Of a stretch of DNA of 64,000 nt, positions 11,924-21,036 are shown in pieces. The notes under the pieces were generated by a model. It did no database searches, had not been told where the DNA came from, and saw only the letters and a list, made by a program, of their open reading frames with translations. Positions within the stretch are counted from its first letter, which is position 1; the number at the start of each line of letters is the position of its first letter. The position numbers and the translations under genes were made by a program. Source of the stretch: Pseudomonas viridiflava (GTDB lineage: Bacteria; Pseudomonadota; Gammaproteobacteria; Pseudomonadales; Pseudomonadaceae); contig NZ_UUIS01000019.1 in NCBI RefSeq assembly GCF_900589395.1, forward strand, positions 1-64,000, read 5' to 3'.

Positions 11924-12745
11924 CTAGCCGAACGCTTTCTGCAGATGGTCCATGCTGCTGACCAGCGCCTGCTGGATGTCGTCCAGCGCGTGTACGCTCT
12001 CGGCGAAAGGCTCGAACGACAAGTAGCCGGTGTAACCGCTGGCCAGCAGGCGCTCGATCTGCGGCGCGTTGCCAAGAATGTCGCCCTCGCCCACCAACAC
12101 CCGGTGACCGTCGCGAATGGTGTTGAGCGGCGCCTCGGCGTCCTCGACCCCGGAGATGTGCACCAGCCCGGTCAGCTCGGGGAACATTTCCACTTCACCG
12201 GCCAGGTGATGGTGGAAGGTGTCGTGCACTAGGCGGAACACGTCCAGCCCGCCGACGGCCTTGATGGCCTCGACCGCCTGGCGCTTGAGGCGCAGCGAGC
12301 ACTCTTCGAAGCCCAGCGGCTCGACGAAACCCAGCAGGCCGTGCTCGCGCAGGATCGGGCCCAGGTGGGTCAATGCGGTGCGCAGGCCGGCGGCCCGCTG
12401 CGCGGCATTGCGGGTGTCGCCGCGATCATTCAGCGGGCACATCACCAGGCCTTCGGCGCCGCAGTCACGGGCATAACGGGCCAGGCGGGTGGCCTGCTCG
12501 CGGCGTTCCTCGTTCCAGACATCGAAGGGGTACAGGGCGTTGATCGACAGCACGCGAATGCCCTTGGCCTGGCACAATTCACGCACCGTCTGCGGCGCGG
12601 TGCCGTCCTCGATTTCAATGCCCTTGAGATCGTTGCGGATCTCGATGGCGTCGGCGCCCAGCTTGACCGCCAGTTCGATGAACTCAGGCAGCGGCAGGCG
12701 CGGGGCAACCATACGGTTAAGGGCAAAACGCAGGGGTTGACTCAT
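11924..12745 (-). CDS. iolI: TIM-barrel isomerase, IolI-like (2-keto-myo-inositol isomerase)
   Basis: IolI interconverts inosose isomers so that other inositols can enter the pathway. The 273-aa protein has the IolI pattern: ADAIEIRNDLKG near residue 35, SINALYPFDVWNEER, FVEPLGFEECSLR (metal-site Glu), LVHDTFHHHLAGE (Asp/His) and a C-terminal LSFEPFAESVHALDD. The start at 12745 has GGAG 8 nt upstream. A longer reading would extend into non-coding sequence. It is downstream of mmsA/iolA with a 208-nt gap holding a palindromic element. An IolE role is less likely, because a better IolE match is encoded at 15370-16269. Confidence 0.82.
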   Translation of the reverse strand: MSQPLRFALNRMVAPRLPLPEFIELAVKLGADAIEIRNDLKGIEIEDGTAPQTVRELCQAKGIRVLSINALYPFDVWNEERREQATRLARYARDCGAEGLVMCPLNDRGDTRNAAQRAAGLRTALTHLGPILREHGLLGFVEPLGFEECSLRLKRQAVEAIKAVGGLDVFRLVHDTFHHHLAGEVEMFPELTGLVHISGVEDAEAPLNTIRDGHRVLVGEGDILGNAPQIERLLASGYTGYLSFEPFAESVHALDDIQQALVSSMDHLQKAFG

Positions 12746-12847
12746 TATTGTTCTCCGCAACGCATTGAAGGATTGGATGTGGCTGTATGGGGGTGCATGA
12801 GCCGCCACCGTTCGGCATAACCTATAACGTGCAGACACACCGCAGGA

Positions 12848-12924
12848 GCGACCAACGGTCGTGAATGCTGTCTCTCAGGCAATCAACAGCCTGCCTGTTC
12901 CGCCCTTTCGCGACCGTTGGTCGC
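12848..12924. repeat. REP/BIME-type inverted repeat inside the iol operon
   Basis: GCGACCAACGGTCG (12848-12861) and its exact reverse complement CGACCGTTGGTCGC (12911-12924) flank a smaller hairpin (CAGGC 12876-12880 with GCCTG 12889-12893). This looks like a pair of Pseudomonas REP sequences. It lies in the largest gap of the operon, between iolA and iolI, where it could reduce read-through or stabilise the upstream mRNA. Confidence 0.7.
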
Positions 12925-12953
12925 CCCTACACATGTTTTTTTGCACGAAAAGG

Positions 12954-14453
12954 TTATTTGGCCGTGGGCATGCTGAACTCGGCGCCCTTGGCGATGCTGT
13001 CCGGCCAGCGCTGCATGACGCTCTTGTAGCGGCTGTAGAAGCGCAGGCCTTCTTCGCCGTAGGCGTGGTGGTCGCCGAACAGCGAGCGCTTCCAGCCGCC
13101 GAACGAGTGCCAGGCCATCGGCACCGGGATCGGCACGTTGATGCCGACCATGCCGACCTTGATCGAGCGGGCAAAGGCGCGAGCCACGCCACCGTCGCTG
13201 GTGAAGCACGACACGCCATTACCGAACTCATGGGCATTGATCAGCGCCACGGCGCTGGCAAAGTCGGGTACATGGACCAGGCCCAGCACCGGGCCGAAGA
13301 TTTCTTCCTTGTAGATCTGCATGTCGGTGGTGACATGGTCGAACAGCGTGGCTCCGACAAAGAAACCGTTCTCGGCGCCCGGCACCTTGAAATGACGGCC
13401 ATCGACAATCAGTTTCGCCCCTTCCTTGACGCCCTGGTCGATGTAGCCTTCGACCTTGGCCTTGTGCACGGCCGTGACCAGCGGACCCATGTCGCTGTCG
13501 GGCTGCATGCCGTTGCCAACCTTGAGCTGGTCGATGCGCGGCAGCAGCTTGTCGATCAGTTTCTGCCCGGTGTCACCGACCACCACGGCAATCGAGATGG
13601 CCATGCAGCGCTCGCCTGCCGAGCCGTAGGCGGCGCCGATCAAGGCATCGGCGGCCTGGTCGAGGTCGGCATCGGGCATCACGATCATGTGGTTCTTGGC
13701 GCCACCCAGGGCCTGCACGCGCTTGCCGCGGGCGGTGCCTTCGCGGTGGATGTACTCGGCGATCGGCGTGGAGCCGACGAACGATACCGCTTCGATGTCC
13801 GGGTGTTGCAGCAGGGTGTCGACGGCCACTTTGTCGCCCTGCACCACGTTGAACACGCCATCGGGCAGGCCGGCTTGCTTGAGCAGGCGCGCCATCAGCA
13901 GGCTGGCCGACGGGTCGCGCTCGGACGGCTTGAGGATGAAGCAGTTACCGGTGACCAGGGCCATGGGGATCATCCACAAAGGCACCATGACCGGGAAGTT
14001 GAACGGGGTGATGCCGGCGCACACGCCCAAAGGCTGGCGCAGGTTCCAGTTGTCGATGCCGCCACCGATGTTGTCGGAAAACTCGCTCTTGAGCAGGTTC
14101 GGCGCGCCGCAGGCGAACTCGACAATCTCGATGCCACGCACCACCTCGCCCTTGGCGTCGGAAAACACCTTGCCGTGTTCGCGGCAGATGATTTCGGCCA
14201 GTTCGTCATGGTGACGGTCCAGCAGTTCCTTGAACTTGAACATCACCCGCGCCCGGCGCAGCGACGACTGCTCCGACCAGGCCGGGAACGCCGCACGGGC
14301 AGCGGCAACGGCCTGCTCGACGGTCTGGGCGCTGGCCAGTGCCACGCGCGCCTGGACATCGCCAGTGGCGGGGTTGAAGACATCGCTGTAGCGCTCGGCG
14401 GCGTCGTTCAGCTCGCCGTTGATGTAATGGCCGATGACCGGTGAATCACTCAT
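12954..14453 (-). CDS. iolA: Methylmalonate/malonate-semialdehyde dehydrogenase (CoA-acylating)
   Basis: IolA (MmsA) oxidises malonate semialdehyde to acetyl-CoA at the end of inositol breakdown. The 499-aa enzyme is full length. Visible are the cofactor segment [19 protein letters not shown], the [12 protein letters not shown] loop, the catalytic cysteine in [12 protein letters not shown] (about residue 285) and [13 protein letters not shown] site precedes the ATG. The family also serves valine catabolism, but its position between iolB and iolI, 70 nt from iolB, points to the inositol role. In Pseudomonas a separate mmsA for valine usually exists elsewhere. Confidence 0.92.
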   Translation of the reverse strand: MSDSPVIGHYINGELNDAAERYSDVFNPATGDVQARVALASAQTVEQAVAAARAAFPAWSEQSSLRRARVMFKFKELLDRHHDELAEIICREHGKVFSDAKGEVVRGIEIVEFACGAPNLLKSEFSDNIGGGIDNWNLRQPLGVCAGITPFNFPVMVPLWMIPMALVTGNCFILKPSERDPSASLLMARLLKQAGLPDGVFNVVQGDKVAVDTLLQHPDIEAVSFVGSTPIAEYIHREGTARGKRVQALGGAKNHMIVMPDADLDQAADALIGAAYGSAGERCMAISIAVVVGDTGQKLIDKLLPRIDQLKVGNGMQPDSDMGPLVTAVHKAKVEGYIDQGVKEGAKLIVDGRHFKVPGAENGFFVGATLFDHVTTDMQIYKEEIFGPVLGLVHVPDFASAVALINAHEFGNGVSCFTSDGGVARAFARSIKVGMVGINVPIPVPMAWHSFGGWKRSLFGDHHAYGEEGLRFYSRYKSVMQRWPDSIAKGAEFSMPTAK

Positions 14454-14523
14454 GACACTGACTCCGTATTCTTGTTGGACGATTGTGGGTGGTCTGCAAC
14501 ACCCTGCGGGCTGGCGATACGGT

Positions 14524-15333
14524 TCACAGGTCCATCAACCAGCTGTGTTGCGGGTCGTTGTGAAATTGCCAGGCGCGTTTGGGGCCGGCCATCACGTTGA
14601 GGTAATACGATTCGTAGCCATAAGGCACGCTGACCGGGTGATAGCCCCTGGGCACGGTCACCAGGTCGTTGTTTTCCACGGCCATGGCCTGGTCGATACT
14701 GCGGTCGTCGGTGTAGACGCGCTGGAACACGAAGCCCTGGGGCGGGTTGACCTGGTGGTAGTAGGTCTCCTCCAGAAAGCTTTCATGCGGCAGGTTGTCC
14801 TGGTCATGCTTGTGCGGCGGGTAGCTGGACGAATGCCCCGACGGCGTGCGCACCTCGACCACCAGCAGCGAGTGAGCCACCTCGGTGTCCGGCAGGATGT
14901 CGCACACATAGCGGGTGTTGGCGCCCTTGCCGCGCACGCTGCGCTTCATGCCTTCGGGCCGGATCAAGCGTGCCGGCAAGCCCTGGGCACGGTCGCCAGG
15001 GGCTGCGCACACGGCCACATGGGCAGGCCCGCGTGCCGTGAACAGCGCCTGGCTGTCGGCCGGCAGGTAGACGGCAAAAGGCGACTGTTCTTCGAACACC
15101 GACTGGCGACCACCGATGTTGTCCCAATCAAAGGCCCCCTGCCCCGGTGCCTCGCCGCTGACACTGACGTGCCCGGCCAGCAGCACCACGCACAGCTCCT
15201 TGTCACCCGCGGCCAGCGGCAGTTGCTCGCCTCCCTCCAGGCGATAGGCGGCAAAGCCTACATAGTCCAGAACGCCTGCTTGCAGCGCGACGATGTCACG
15301 GCCCTGGGGTTTGCTCTTGGTCAACAGATTCAT
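14524..15333 (-). CDS. iolB: 5-deoxy-glucuronate isomerase
   Basis: IolB converts 5-deoxy-glucuronate to 2-deoxy-5-ke-to-gluconate, after the ring-opening step. The 269-aa double cupin shows the metal-site segment [13 protein letters not shown], with three histidines, at about residues 165-178, followed by [21 protein letters not shown] and the closing [17 protein letters not shown] stands just upstream of the ATG. It lies 36 nt after iolE in the same operon. Confidence 0.94.
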   Translation of the reverse strand: MNLLTKSKPQGRDIVALQAGVLDYVGFAAYRLEGGEQLPLAAGDKELCVVLLAGHVSVSGEAPGQGAFDWDNIGGRQSVFEEQSPFAVYLPADSQALFTARGPAHVAVCAAPGDRAQGLPARLIRPEGMKRSVRGKGANTRYVCDILPDTEVAHSLLVVEVRTPSGHSSSYPPHKHDQDNLPHESFLEETYYHQVNPPQGFVFQRVYTDDRSIDQAMAVENNDLVTVPRGYHPVSVPYGYESYYLNVMAGPKRAWQFHNDPQHSWLMDL

Positions 15334-15369
15334 GGTCCAGCCCTCCTTTCTCAGGCAACGCTTTTGTTG

Positions 15370-16269
15370 TTATCGAACGTCGACCAGCAATTGGCGCAAC
15401 GTGTCGTAGCCCTTCTTGGCGTACGCATAGCTGGGCGCAACGGCCGGGTCCTGCTCGGCCTCGACCACCAGCCAGCCGTGGTAACCGGCCTGGCGCAAGA
15501 CACTCAGCAGGGCCGCAAAGTCGATGTCGCCGTCGCCCGGCACGGTGAAGGTGCCATTGATGATGCAGTCCGGAAAGCTCCACAGGTTGTTGCGCGCCAG
15601 TTGCACCACGGCCTTGCGCACATCCTTGAAGTGCACGTGGCAGACCCGCTCGATGTGCTTGCTCAGCACCGCCAGCGGATCGCCACCGCCCATGTAGCAG
15701 TGGCCCGAATCGAACAGCAGGCCGACTTCGCTGCCGGTCAGGGCCATCAGTTGATCAATGTCAGCCGGCGACTCGACGTAGGCGCCCATGTGGTGGTGGT
15801 AGGCCAGGCGCACGCCGCGTGACAGGGTGAAGCGCGCAAGCTCCGTGAGCTTGTCGGCGTACTCGCGCCAGGCGGCCTCGGTGTGAAAACGCGGGCGCTC
15901 GACCAGCGGGATGCGCTGGCCCTGGATTGAATCGGCGACCTCGCCGTAGACCATCACCGTGGCGCCGTTCTGCGCCAGGATGTCCAGGTGCGGGCCGATG
16001 GCCTCGATTTCCTCGGCCACCGAGCGCCGTGCCAACTGGCTGGAGTACCAGCCCGAGACCAGCGCCAGGCCATAGGGGCGCAAGACATCGCCGACGCCCT
16101 TGGCGTCTTTGGGAAACTTGCCGTTGAGTTCAAAACCTTCGTAGCCGATCTGCTGGCCCTCGCTTAGCGCCGTGGCCAGCGGCGTCTCGCCGCCCAGCGT
16201 CGGCAGATCGTCGTTGCTCCAGGAAATCGGGTTGATGCCAATGCGAATAGAGGTGTCGGAAACAGACAT
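15370..16269 (-). CDS. iolE: Inosose (2-keto-myo-inositol) dehydratase
   Basis: IolE removes water from 2-keto-myo-inositol to give the diketo substrate of IolD. The 299-aa TIM barrel has the family opening IRIGINPISWSNDDLPTLGG, the YEGFELNGKFP segment with its metal-site Glu, LAYHHHMGAYVES, LLFDSGHCYMGGGDP (Asp/His), VCHVHFKDVR and the final WLVVEAEQDP glutamate. It is 49 nt downstream of iolC and 36 nt before iolB. All expected metal-binding positions appear intact. Confidence 0.93.
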   Translation of the reverse strand: MSVSDTSIRIGINPISWSNDDLPTLGGETPLATALSEGQQIGYEGFELNGKFPKDAKGVGDVLRPYGLALVSGWYSSQLARRSVAEEIEAIGPHLDILAQNGATVMVYGEVADSIQGQRIPLVERPRFHTEAAWREYADKLTELARFTLSRGVRLAYHHHMGAYVESPADIDQLMALTGSEVGLLFDSGHCYMGGGDPLAVLSKHIERVCHVHFKDVRKAVVQLARNNLWSFPDCIINGTFTVPGDGDIDFAALLSVLRQAGYHGWLVVEAEQDPAVAPSYAYAKKGYDTLRQLLVDVR

Positions 16270-16318
16270 GGCTGTACCTTTTTGTTGTTATCGCTGAATC
16301 AATCGTTAAGGGTGCGTT

Positions 16319-18256
16319 TCAGGCGCGGCTGGCGCGCCAGGACTCGATCAGGCCGCTGAAGATGTCCTGCACCCGGGCAATCAGGCTTTCATCGTCGATC
16401 TCGCCATTGAGCCAGGCACGGCTGGGCTCGCGGAAGATCGTGCGGCCCACGGCAAAGCCCCGGCAGGTCTGGCTGTCACGCGCCTGGGCAAAGCCCTCGG
16501 CCAGCGCCTGCACCGGTGCATTCAGGCCCAGCAGCACCACGCCACGGCAGTACGGATCGCGTTCCTGGATCAGTTCGTCGAGCTGGCGCCAGACGTCGGC
16601 TTCCTGCGCTTCGATCTTCCACCAGGCCGGATAGATGCCCAGGTTGTAGAGGCGCTTCAAGGCGCGGTACATGACATCGGGATGGGTGGACGGGTGATCT
16701 TTGGGCGGGATGATTTCCAGCAGCAGTTCATGGCCGCTGGCCTTGGACGCCTCGTACAAGCCCTTGATCTGCGCTTCCTGCTCCAGGCGCAGCAGTGGCT
16801 CGTCATCGGGGTGGTATTGCACCAGGCACTTGATGATCTGCTCGGCCGGCCAGCTGATCAGGTTGCTGCCGATCGAACGGCCATGCTCGAAGGCCAGCGG
16901 CCGCGAGCCCTGCACTTCCACGGGACGGGCCACCCACCAGCCGCGTCCTGTGGCGGCATTGAGCGAATCCTGGCCGAAGCGCTGGTCGGCCAGCAGCCCG
17001 ACATCGGCCTCGATGCCACGCCGGGCCAGGTCGGCTTCGACGCGGGCCACGGCCTGGATGAACAGTTGTTTGAGGTAAGGAATGCTGCTGAGCTCACGGC
17101 CGGCCTGTTGCGCCAGCTCGACCAGTTGCCCACGGTGGTCGAAGGCGAAGATGAACAGTTGCTTCCACTGCTTGCGCGGGACGCTGACCTGATGCAGGCG
17201 CTGCAAGGCCACGTCCTGGTCGGGCCGGGTGATCGGTACCGGGCTGCTGAACAGGTAGTCGAGTTCGGCCGGGGTCGGCATCGCCGGGGCGCAGGCATGG
17301 CGTGACACCACCAGGCCGCCGCAGGCATTGGCCAGCTGGCAGCAGCGCTCATCATCGGCGTCCTTGAGCCAGCCGCTGAGAAAGCCAGACATGAAGGCAT
17401 CGCCTGCGCCCAGCACATTGAGCACCTCGACCCGCACACCCGGATAAATCGCGCCGTCTTCCAGGCGCGCCGGGATGGCGCCGTGAATCACCGTGCATCC
17501 TTGCGGGCCGAGCTTGACCACCAGGGTCGCGGCGCTCAGTTCGCGCACCTTGCGCAAGGCCGTGAGCAGGTCGGTGCTGCCCCCGGCAATCAGAAATTCC
17601 TCTTCGGTGCCCACGATCAGGTCGAAGCGCGGCAGGATGCGCTGCACATGCTGGCTGACCTTCTGGTCGGCCACAAAACGCGTCTCGCCATCGGCCTTGC
17701 CAGCCAGGCCCCACAGCACCGGACGGTAATCGATGTCCAGCACCCGCCGTACGTTGTGCTTTTCGGCATAGTCGAGCGCCTGGCTGCTGGCGCGGAACAC
17801 CTGTTCGGTAGAAAAGTGGGTGCCGGTGATCAGCAGCGCCTTGCTGGAGGCGACCAGTTGCTCGTCGATGTCTTCGGCACGCAGCGCCATGTCGGCGCAG
17901 TTCTCGCGGTAGAACACCAGCGGGAAGGTTTCGCGGTCTTTCAGGCCCAGCAGCACCATGGCGGTGAGGCGCTCGGGGTCGCAGCGGATGCCGCTGACAT
18001 CGCAGCCTTCGCGAGCCAACGACTCGACCAGAAAGCGGCCCATGTGATCGTCGCCCACCCGGCTGAGCATGGCTGATTTCAAGCCCAGCCGGGCCGTGCC
18101 GAAGGCGATGTTGGCGGACGAGCCGCCCAGGTATTTGGCAAAGCTGGACACATCTTCAAGGCGTGCGCCGACCTGCTGCGCATAAAGATCGACGCCCAGG
18201 CGTCCGAGGCATATCAGATCCAACTGACGCCCAGTGGCAAAGCGAGTCTGGCCCAT
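16319..18256 (-). CDS. iolC: 5-dehydro-2-deoxygluconokinase fused to DUF2090 aldolase-like domain
   Basis: The N-terminal half (about residues 1-330) is a PfkB-type sugar kinase with GGSSANIAFGTARLG and the catalytic LGAGDAFMSGFLSG motif. It phosphorylates 2-deoxy-5-keto-gluconate. The C-terminal half (about 335-645) matches the DUF2090 TIM-barrel domain often fused to IolC in proteobacteria. Because no separate iolJ aldolase gene lies in the cluster, this domain may split the kinase product into dihydroxyacetone phosphate and malonate semialdehyde. That is inference. Total length is 645 aa against about 325 for stand-alone IolC. AGGAG lies 5 nt before the ATG. It is the first gene of the operon, divergent from iolR. 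Confidence 0.92.
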   Translation of the reverse strand: MGQTRFATGRQLDLICLGRLGVDLYAQQVGARLEDVSSFAKYLGGSSANIAFGTARLGLKSAMLSRVGDDHMGRFLVESLAREGCDVSGIRCDPERLTAMVLLGLKDRETFPLVFYRENCADMALRAEDIDEQLVASSKALLITGTHFSTEQVFRASSQALDYAEKHNVRRVLDIDYRPVLWGLAGKADGETRFVADQKVSQHVQRILPRFDLIVGTEEEFLIAGGSTDLLTALRKVRELSAATLVVKLGPQGCTVIHGAIPARLEDGAIYPGVRVEVLNVLGAGDAFMSGFLSGWLKDADDERCCQLANACGGLVVSRHACAPAMPTPAELDYLFSSPVPITRPDQDVALQRLHQVSVPRKQWKQLFIFAFDHRGQLVELAQQAGRELSSIPYLKQLFIQAVARVEADLARRGIEADVGLLADQRFGQDSLNAATGRGWWVARPVEVQGSRPLAFEHGRSIGSNLISWPAEQIIKCLVQYHPDDEPLLRLEQEAQIKGLYEASKASGHELLLEIIPPKDHPSTHPDVMYRALKRLYNLGIYPAWWKIEAQEADVWRQLDELIQERDPYCRGVVLLGLNAPVQALAEGFAQARDSQTCRGFAVGRTIFREPSRAWLNGEIDDESLIARVQDIFSGLIESWRASRA

Positions 18257-18363
18257 GGTGGCTCCTGTTATTTTTATCAGCCTGCATCACGCACAACTGC
18301 CGCGCGAAATGTTCTTGGTGTGGGCAGACTAGAACGTCTCGCCCCACCAATCAATATTTATTC

Positions 18364-18395
18364 TATAATTTTTTCTATTGGAAATTTTATTCCAC
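18364..18395. promoter_or_regulatory. IolR-type operator in the iolC-iolR divergent region
   Basis: TTGGAAATTTTATTCCAC (18378-18395) contains TGGAA/TTCCA arms around a 6-nt centre. It differs from the importer operator at only two of 18 positions. The preceding AT-rich block (TATAAT at 18364-18369) could be part of a promoter, but I could not place a convincing -35. Its location between the divergent iolC and iolR genes fits control of both, including autoregulation. Confidence 0.6.
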
Positions 18396-18541
18396 AATCA
18401 GCCAGACGCCCCGCTGCCCGCCGAGGTGGGTTAAAGTGGCCGAGGGCTTAGCCGGCCCACCGTGGTTGCCTGGGCCGCGACCCATCAGGTTTTCCTGAGC
18501 CGACGCGTGCCATAGAAGAACAAGCAAGAAGGATTGAAGTC

Positions 18542-19447
18542 ATGTCCAGCACCGAGCAGCCGTCCCAGCCAGACACCGCCGCTGCAGCTCCTATCAGCGC
18601 CGACGACCTGTTGCGCATGATCACCGAGCAATACGAAGAATTGCCGCGCCAGCTCAAGCGCATTGCCAGCTACATGAGCCAGCAGAGCGGGCGGATCATG
18701 GTCGACCGCATCAGCGACATCGCTCGCGAGTGCGAGGTGCATCCGTCGGCCATCGTGCGGTTTTCGCAGCGCTTCGGTTTCAGTGGCTTCAGCGAAATGC
18801 AGGCGCTGTTTCGCGACGCCTATACGCACAAGACCACGCCGGTGCAGAACTACCAGCAACGCATCCGCAGCATGATCGCCGACAAGGCGCACAAGGCCGG
18901 GGCCGGCGACCTGGCGCGTGAATGTGTGAATGCGACCTTATCTGGCCTGGAGCGCCTGAGCGACGACCTGGACGACGAAGCTTTCGAGAAGGCCGTGGAC
19001 CTGGTGGTCAATGCCGAGAACATCTATGTGGTGGGGGTGCGTCGCTCGTTCGCCGTGGCCGACTACCTGGTCTATAACCTGCAACACACCAACAAGCGCA
19101 TCCACTTGATTTCCGGGCTGGGCGGCGGTTATCGCGAGCAGATGCGCAGCATCCGTTCCACCGACCTGCTGATCGCCATCAGCTTCACCCCGTACGGCAA
19201 GGAAACCCAGCACTGCCTGCGCATTGCCCAGCACAACCAGGCCAAGACCCTGATCATCACCGACAGCAACCTGTCGCCGCTGGCCAAGCGCGCCAACTCG
19301 GTGTTGCTGGTAAACGAGGGCAGCTCGTTTGCCTTCCGCTCCTTGAGTGCCACCTTGTGCCTGTGCCAGGCGCTGTTCATTGCCGTGGCCTACCGGCTGG
19401 AATTGAAGGTCGACGAGATTCACGAACAGGTGGATCTGGAGGACTGA
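18542..19447 (+). CDS. iolR: RpiR-family regulator of inositol genes
   Basis: A 301-aa transcription factor with an N-terminal RpiR-type helix-turn-helix (about residues 20-95, including DISDIARECEVHPSAIVRFSQRFGFSGFSEMQ) and a C-terminal SIS sugar-phosphate-binding domain (about 130-265, with VGVRRSFAVADYL and IAISFTPYGKET). It is divergent from the iol operon. In relatives such a protein represses iol genes until an inositol-pathway intermediate releases it. The ligand here is inferred. AAGGAT sits 7 nt before the ATG. The two palindromes at 6697 and 18378 are the probable binding sites. Confidence 0.88.
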   Translation: MSSTEQPSQPDTAAAAPISADDLLRMITEQYEELPRQLKRIASYMSQQSGRIMVDRISDIARECEVHPSAIVRFSQRFGFSGFSEMQALFRDAYTHKTTPVQNYQQRIRSMIADKAHKAGAGDLARECVNATLSGLERLSDDLDDEAFEKAVDLVVNAENIYVVGVRRSFAVADYLVYNLQHTNKRIHLISGLGGGYREQMRSIRSTDLLIAISFTPYGKETQHCLRIAQHNQAKTLIITDSNLSPLAKRANSVLLVNEGSSFAFRSLSATLCLCQALFIAVAYRLELKVDEIHEQVDLED

Positions 19448-19479
19448 ATGCCTCGTGCAGGCATGAAGTGCCACTACTG

Positions 19480-19508
19480 CCCGAGGCCGCGTACAACGCG
19501 GCCTCGGG
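19480..19508. terminator. GC-rich hairpin downstream of iolR
   Basis: Arms CCCGAGGCCGCGT (19480-19492) and ACGCGGCCTCGGG (19496-19508) form a perfect 13-bp stem with a 3-nt loop. No clear T-run follows, so termination may be partial. No gene is seen in the rest of the gap to 19704. Confidence 0.55.
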
Positions 19509-19704
19509 CGTTGTGCGTCGGGCCTTTCCCTTCTGTCGGCGGCTGACGAACGGGTTGTACAAAAATCAGGAATGCCCTCTATAGTGCCATCATTGCATAG
19601 GACAGCATGTGTGCCCGCCCTGCGACCATCGACCCCGAACGTCCAGGCCAGGCACGCACAAGACATGGATCCATACGGCGTTCCATCTCTTTGCGAGCCA
19701 CACC

Positions 19705-21021
19705 ATGATGCTATTCAATTCCAATAAGAAAGCCTTGACCGCCCTCCAGCAGACCATCGACCAGCAAGCCTGCCTGCTGGAAGCCATCAATCGTTCGATG
19801 GCCAGTGTCGAATTCGACCTCAATGGCAACGTCCTGCACGCCAACGAAAATTTCCTCAAGGTCATGGGCTATCGCCTGGAAGACATCCTGGGCAAGCATC
19901 ACCGGATCTTCTGCACCGCCGAGGATGTGCGCAGCCCCGAGTACGACAAGCTCTGGACCCGCCTGCGCGCGGGTGACTTCGTCAGCATGACGTTTCATCG
20001 CGTGACCCGCGAGGGCCGCACCGTCTGGCTCGAAGCCAGCTACAACCCGGTGCGCGACAGCACCGGCAAAGTAATGAAAGTTGTCAAGTTCGCCACCGAC
20101 GTGACCGGCCGCATCGAGGCGGCCAATGAAGCGCGCAACAAGCTGCACGCCATTGACCGGGCCATGGCGATCATCGAGTTTGACCTGGAAGGACGCATCC
20201 TCAAGGCCAATGCCAACCTGACCCAGACCATGGGCTACAGCGAGGCCGAACTGGTCGGCAAGAGCCACAGCATCCTGTGCCCGAGCGAGGTGGCCAACAG
20301 CAGCGAATACGCCGACTTCTGGCGGCGCCTGAACAAGGGCGAGTTTTTCAGCGGTCAGTTCAAGCGCGTCGGCCGCAATGGCCAGGTGCGCTGGATGGAG
20401 GCCACCTACAACCCGGTCTACAACGCCGACGGCAAGCTGCACCGCATCGTCAAGTTTGCCTCGGACATCACCTCACGCATCGAAGAGCACGAACGCGATG
20501 CCAGCAGCGCCGCCCAGGCGTATCACATCTCGGTGGAGACCCGTAAGGTCACCGCCCATGGCACCGAGGTGATCCAGCAGGCCGCCAGCGAGATGCGCCA
20601 GATTTCGATGAACATCGAGGATTCTTCCCGCATCGTGGCGCAACTGGGCGCCCGCTCCGAGCAGATCACCGCCATCGTCAACACCATTCGCAGTATTGCC
20701 GACCAGACCAACCTGCTGGCCCTCAACGCAGCCATCGAGGCCGCACGTGCCGGTGACCAGGGACGCGGCTTTGCGGTGGTGGCCGATGAAGTGCGCCAGC
20801 TGGCCGGCCGTACCAGCCGCTCGACAGCGGAGATTTCCGAGATGATCGGCATGATCCAGACCGAGACCCGCCAGGCCATTGACAGCATGGACAACACCCG
20901 CAGCAACGCCATCAAGGGTGTCGACCTGGCGGACCAGGCCGGTTCGGTGATCGTGCAGATCAGCGAGGGCACCAACAATGCGGTGAACGCTGTGCAGATG
21001 TTTGCCCGGCTGGCGCATTGA
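19705..21021 (+). CDS. Soluble PAS-PAS methyl-accepting protein (BdlA-like)
   Basis: This 438-aa cytoplasmic chemoreceptor has no membrane segment. It contains two consecutive PAS domains (about residues 20-130 and 140-255), each with the pattern A.M..IEFDL.G.(V/I)L.AN and a matching YNPV...GK segment. A methyl-accepting signalling domain follows ([22 protein letters not shown]). The layout and length resemble BdlA of P. aeruginosa, a biofilm-dispersion protein, and also energy-taxis receptors of the Aer type. I selected the ATG at 19705 because the protein similarity starts there ([11 protein letters not shown]). An ATG 32 codons earlier gives an atypical extension. Function in dispersion is unproven. 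Confidence 0.88.
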   Translation: MMLFNSNKKALTALQQTIDQQACLLEAINRSMASVEFDLNGNVLHANENFLKVMGYRLEDILGKHHRIFCTAEDVRSPEYDKLWTRLRAGDFVSMTFHRVTREGRTVWLEASYNPVRDSTGKVMKVVKFATDVTGRIEAANEARNKLHAIDRAMAIIEFDLEGRILKANANLTQTMGYSEAELVGKSHSILCPSEVANSSEYADFWRRLNKGEFFSGQFKRVGRNGQVRWMEATYNPVYNADGKLHRIVKFASDITSRIEEHERDASSAAQAYHISVETRKVTAHGTEVIQQAASEMRQISMNIEDSSRIVAQLGARSEQITAIVNTIRSIADQTNLLALNAAIEAARAGDQGRGFAVVADEVRQLAGRTSRSTAEISEMIGMIQTETRQAIDSMDNTRSNAIKGVDLADQAGSVIVQISEGTNNAVNAVQMFARLAH

Positions 21022-21036
21022 TTGACTGCCGGGGGA

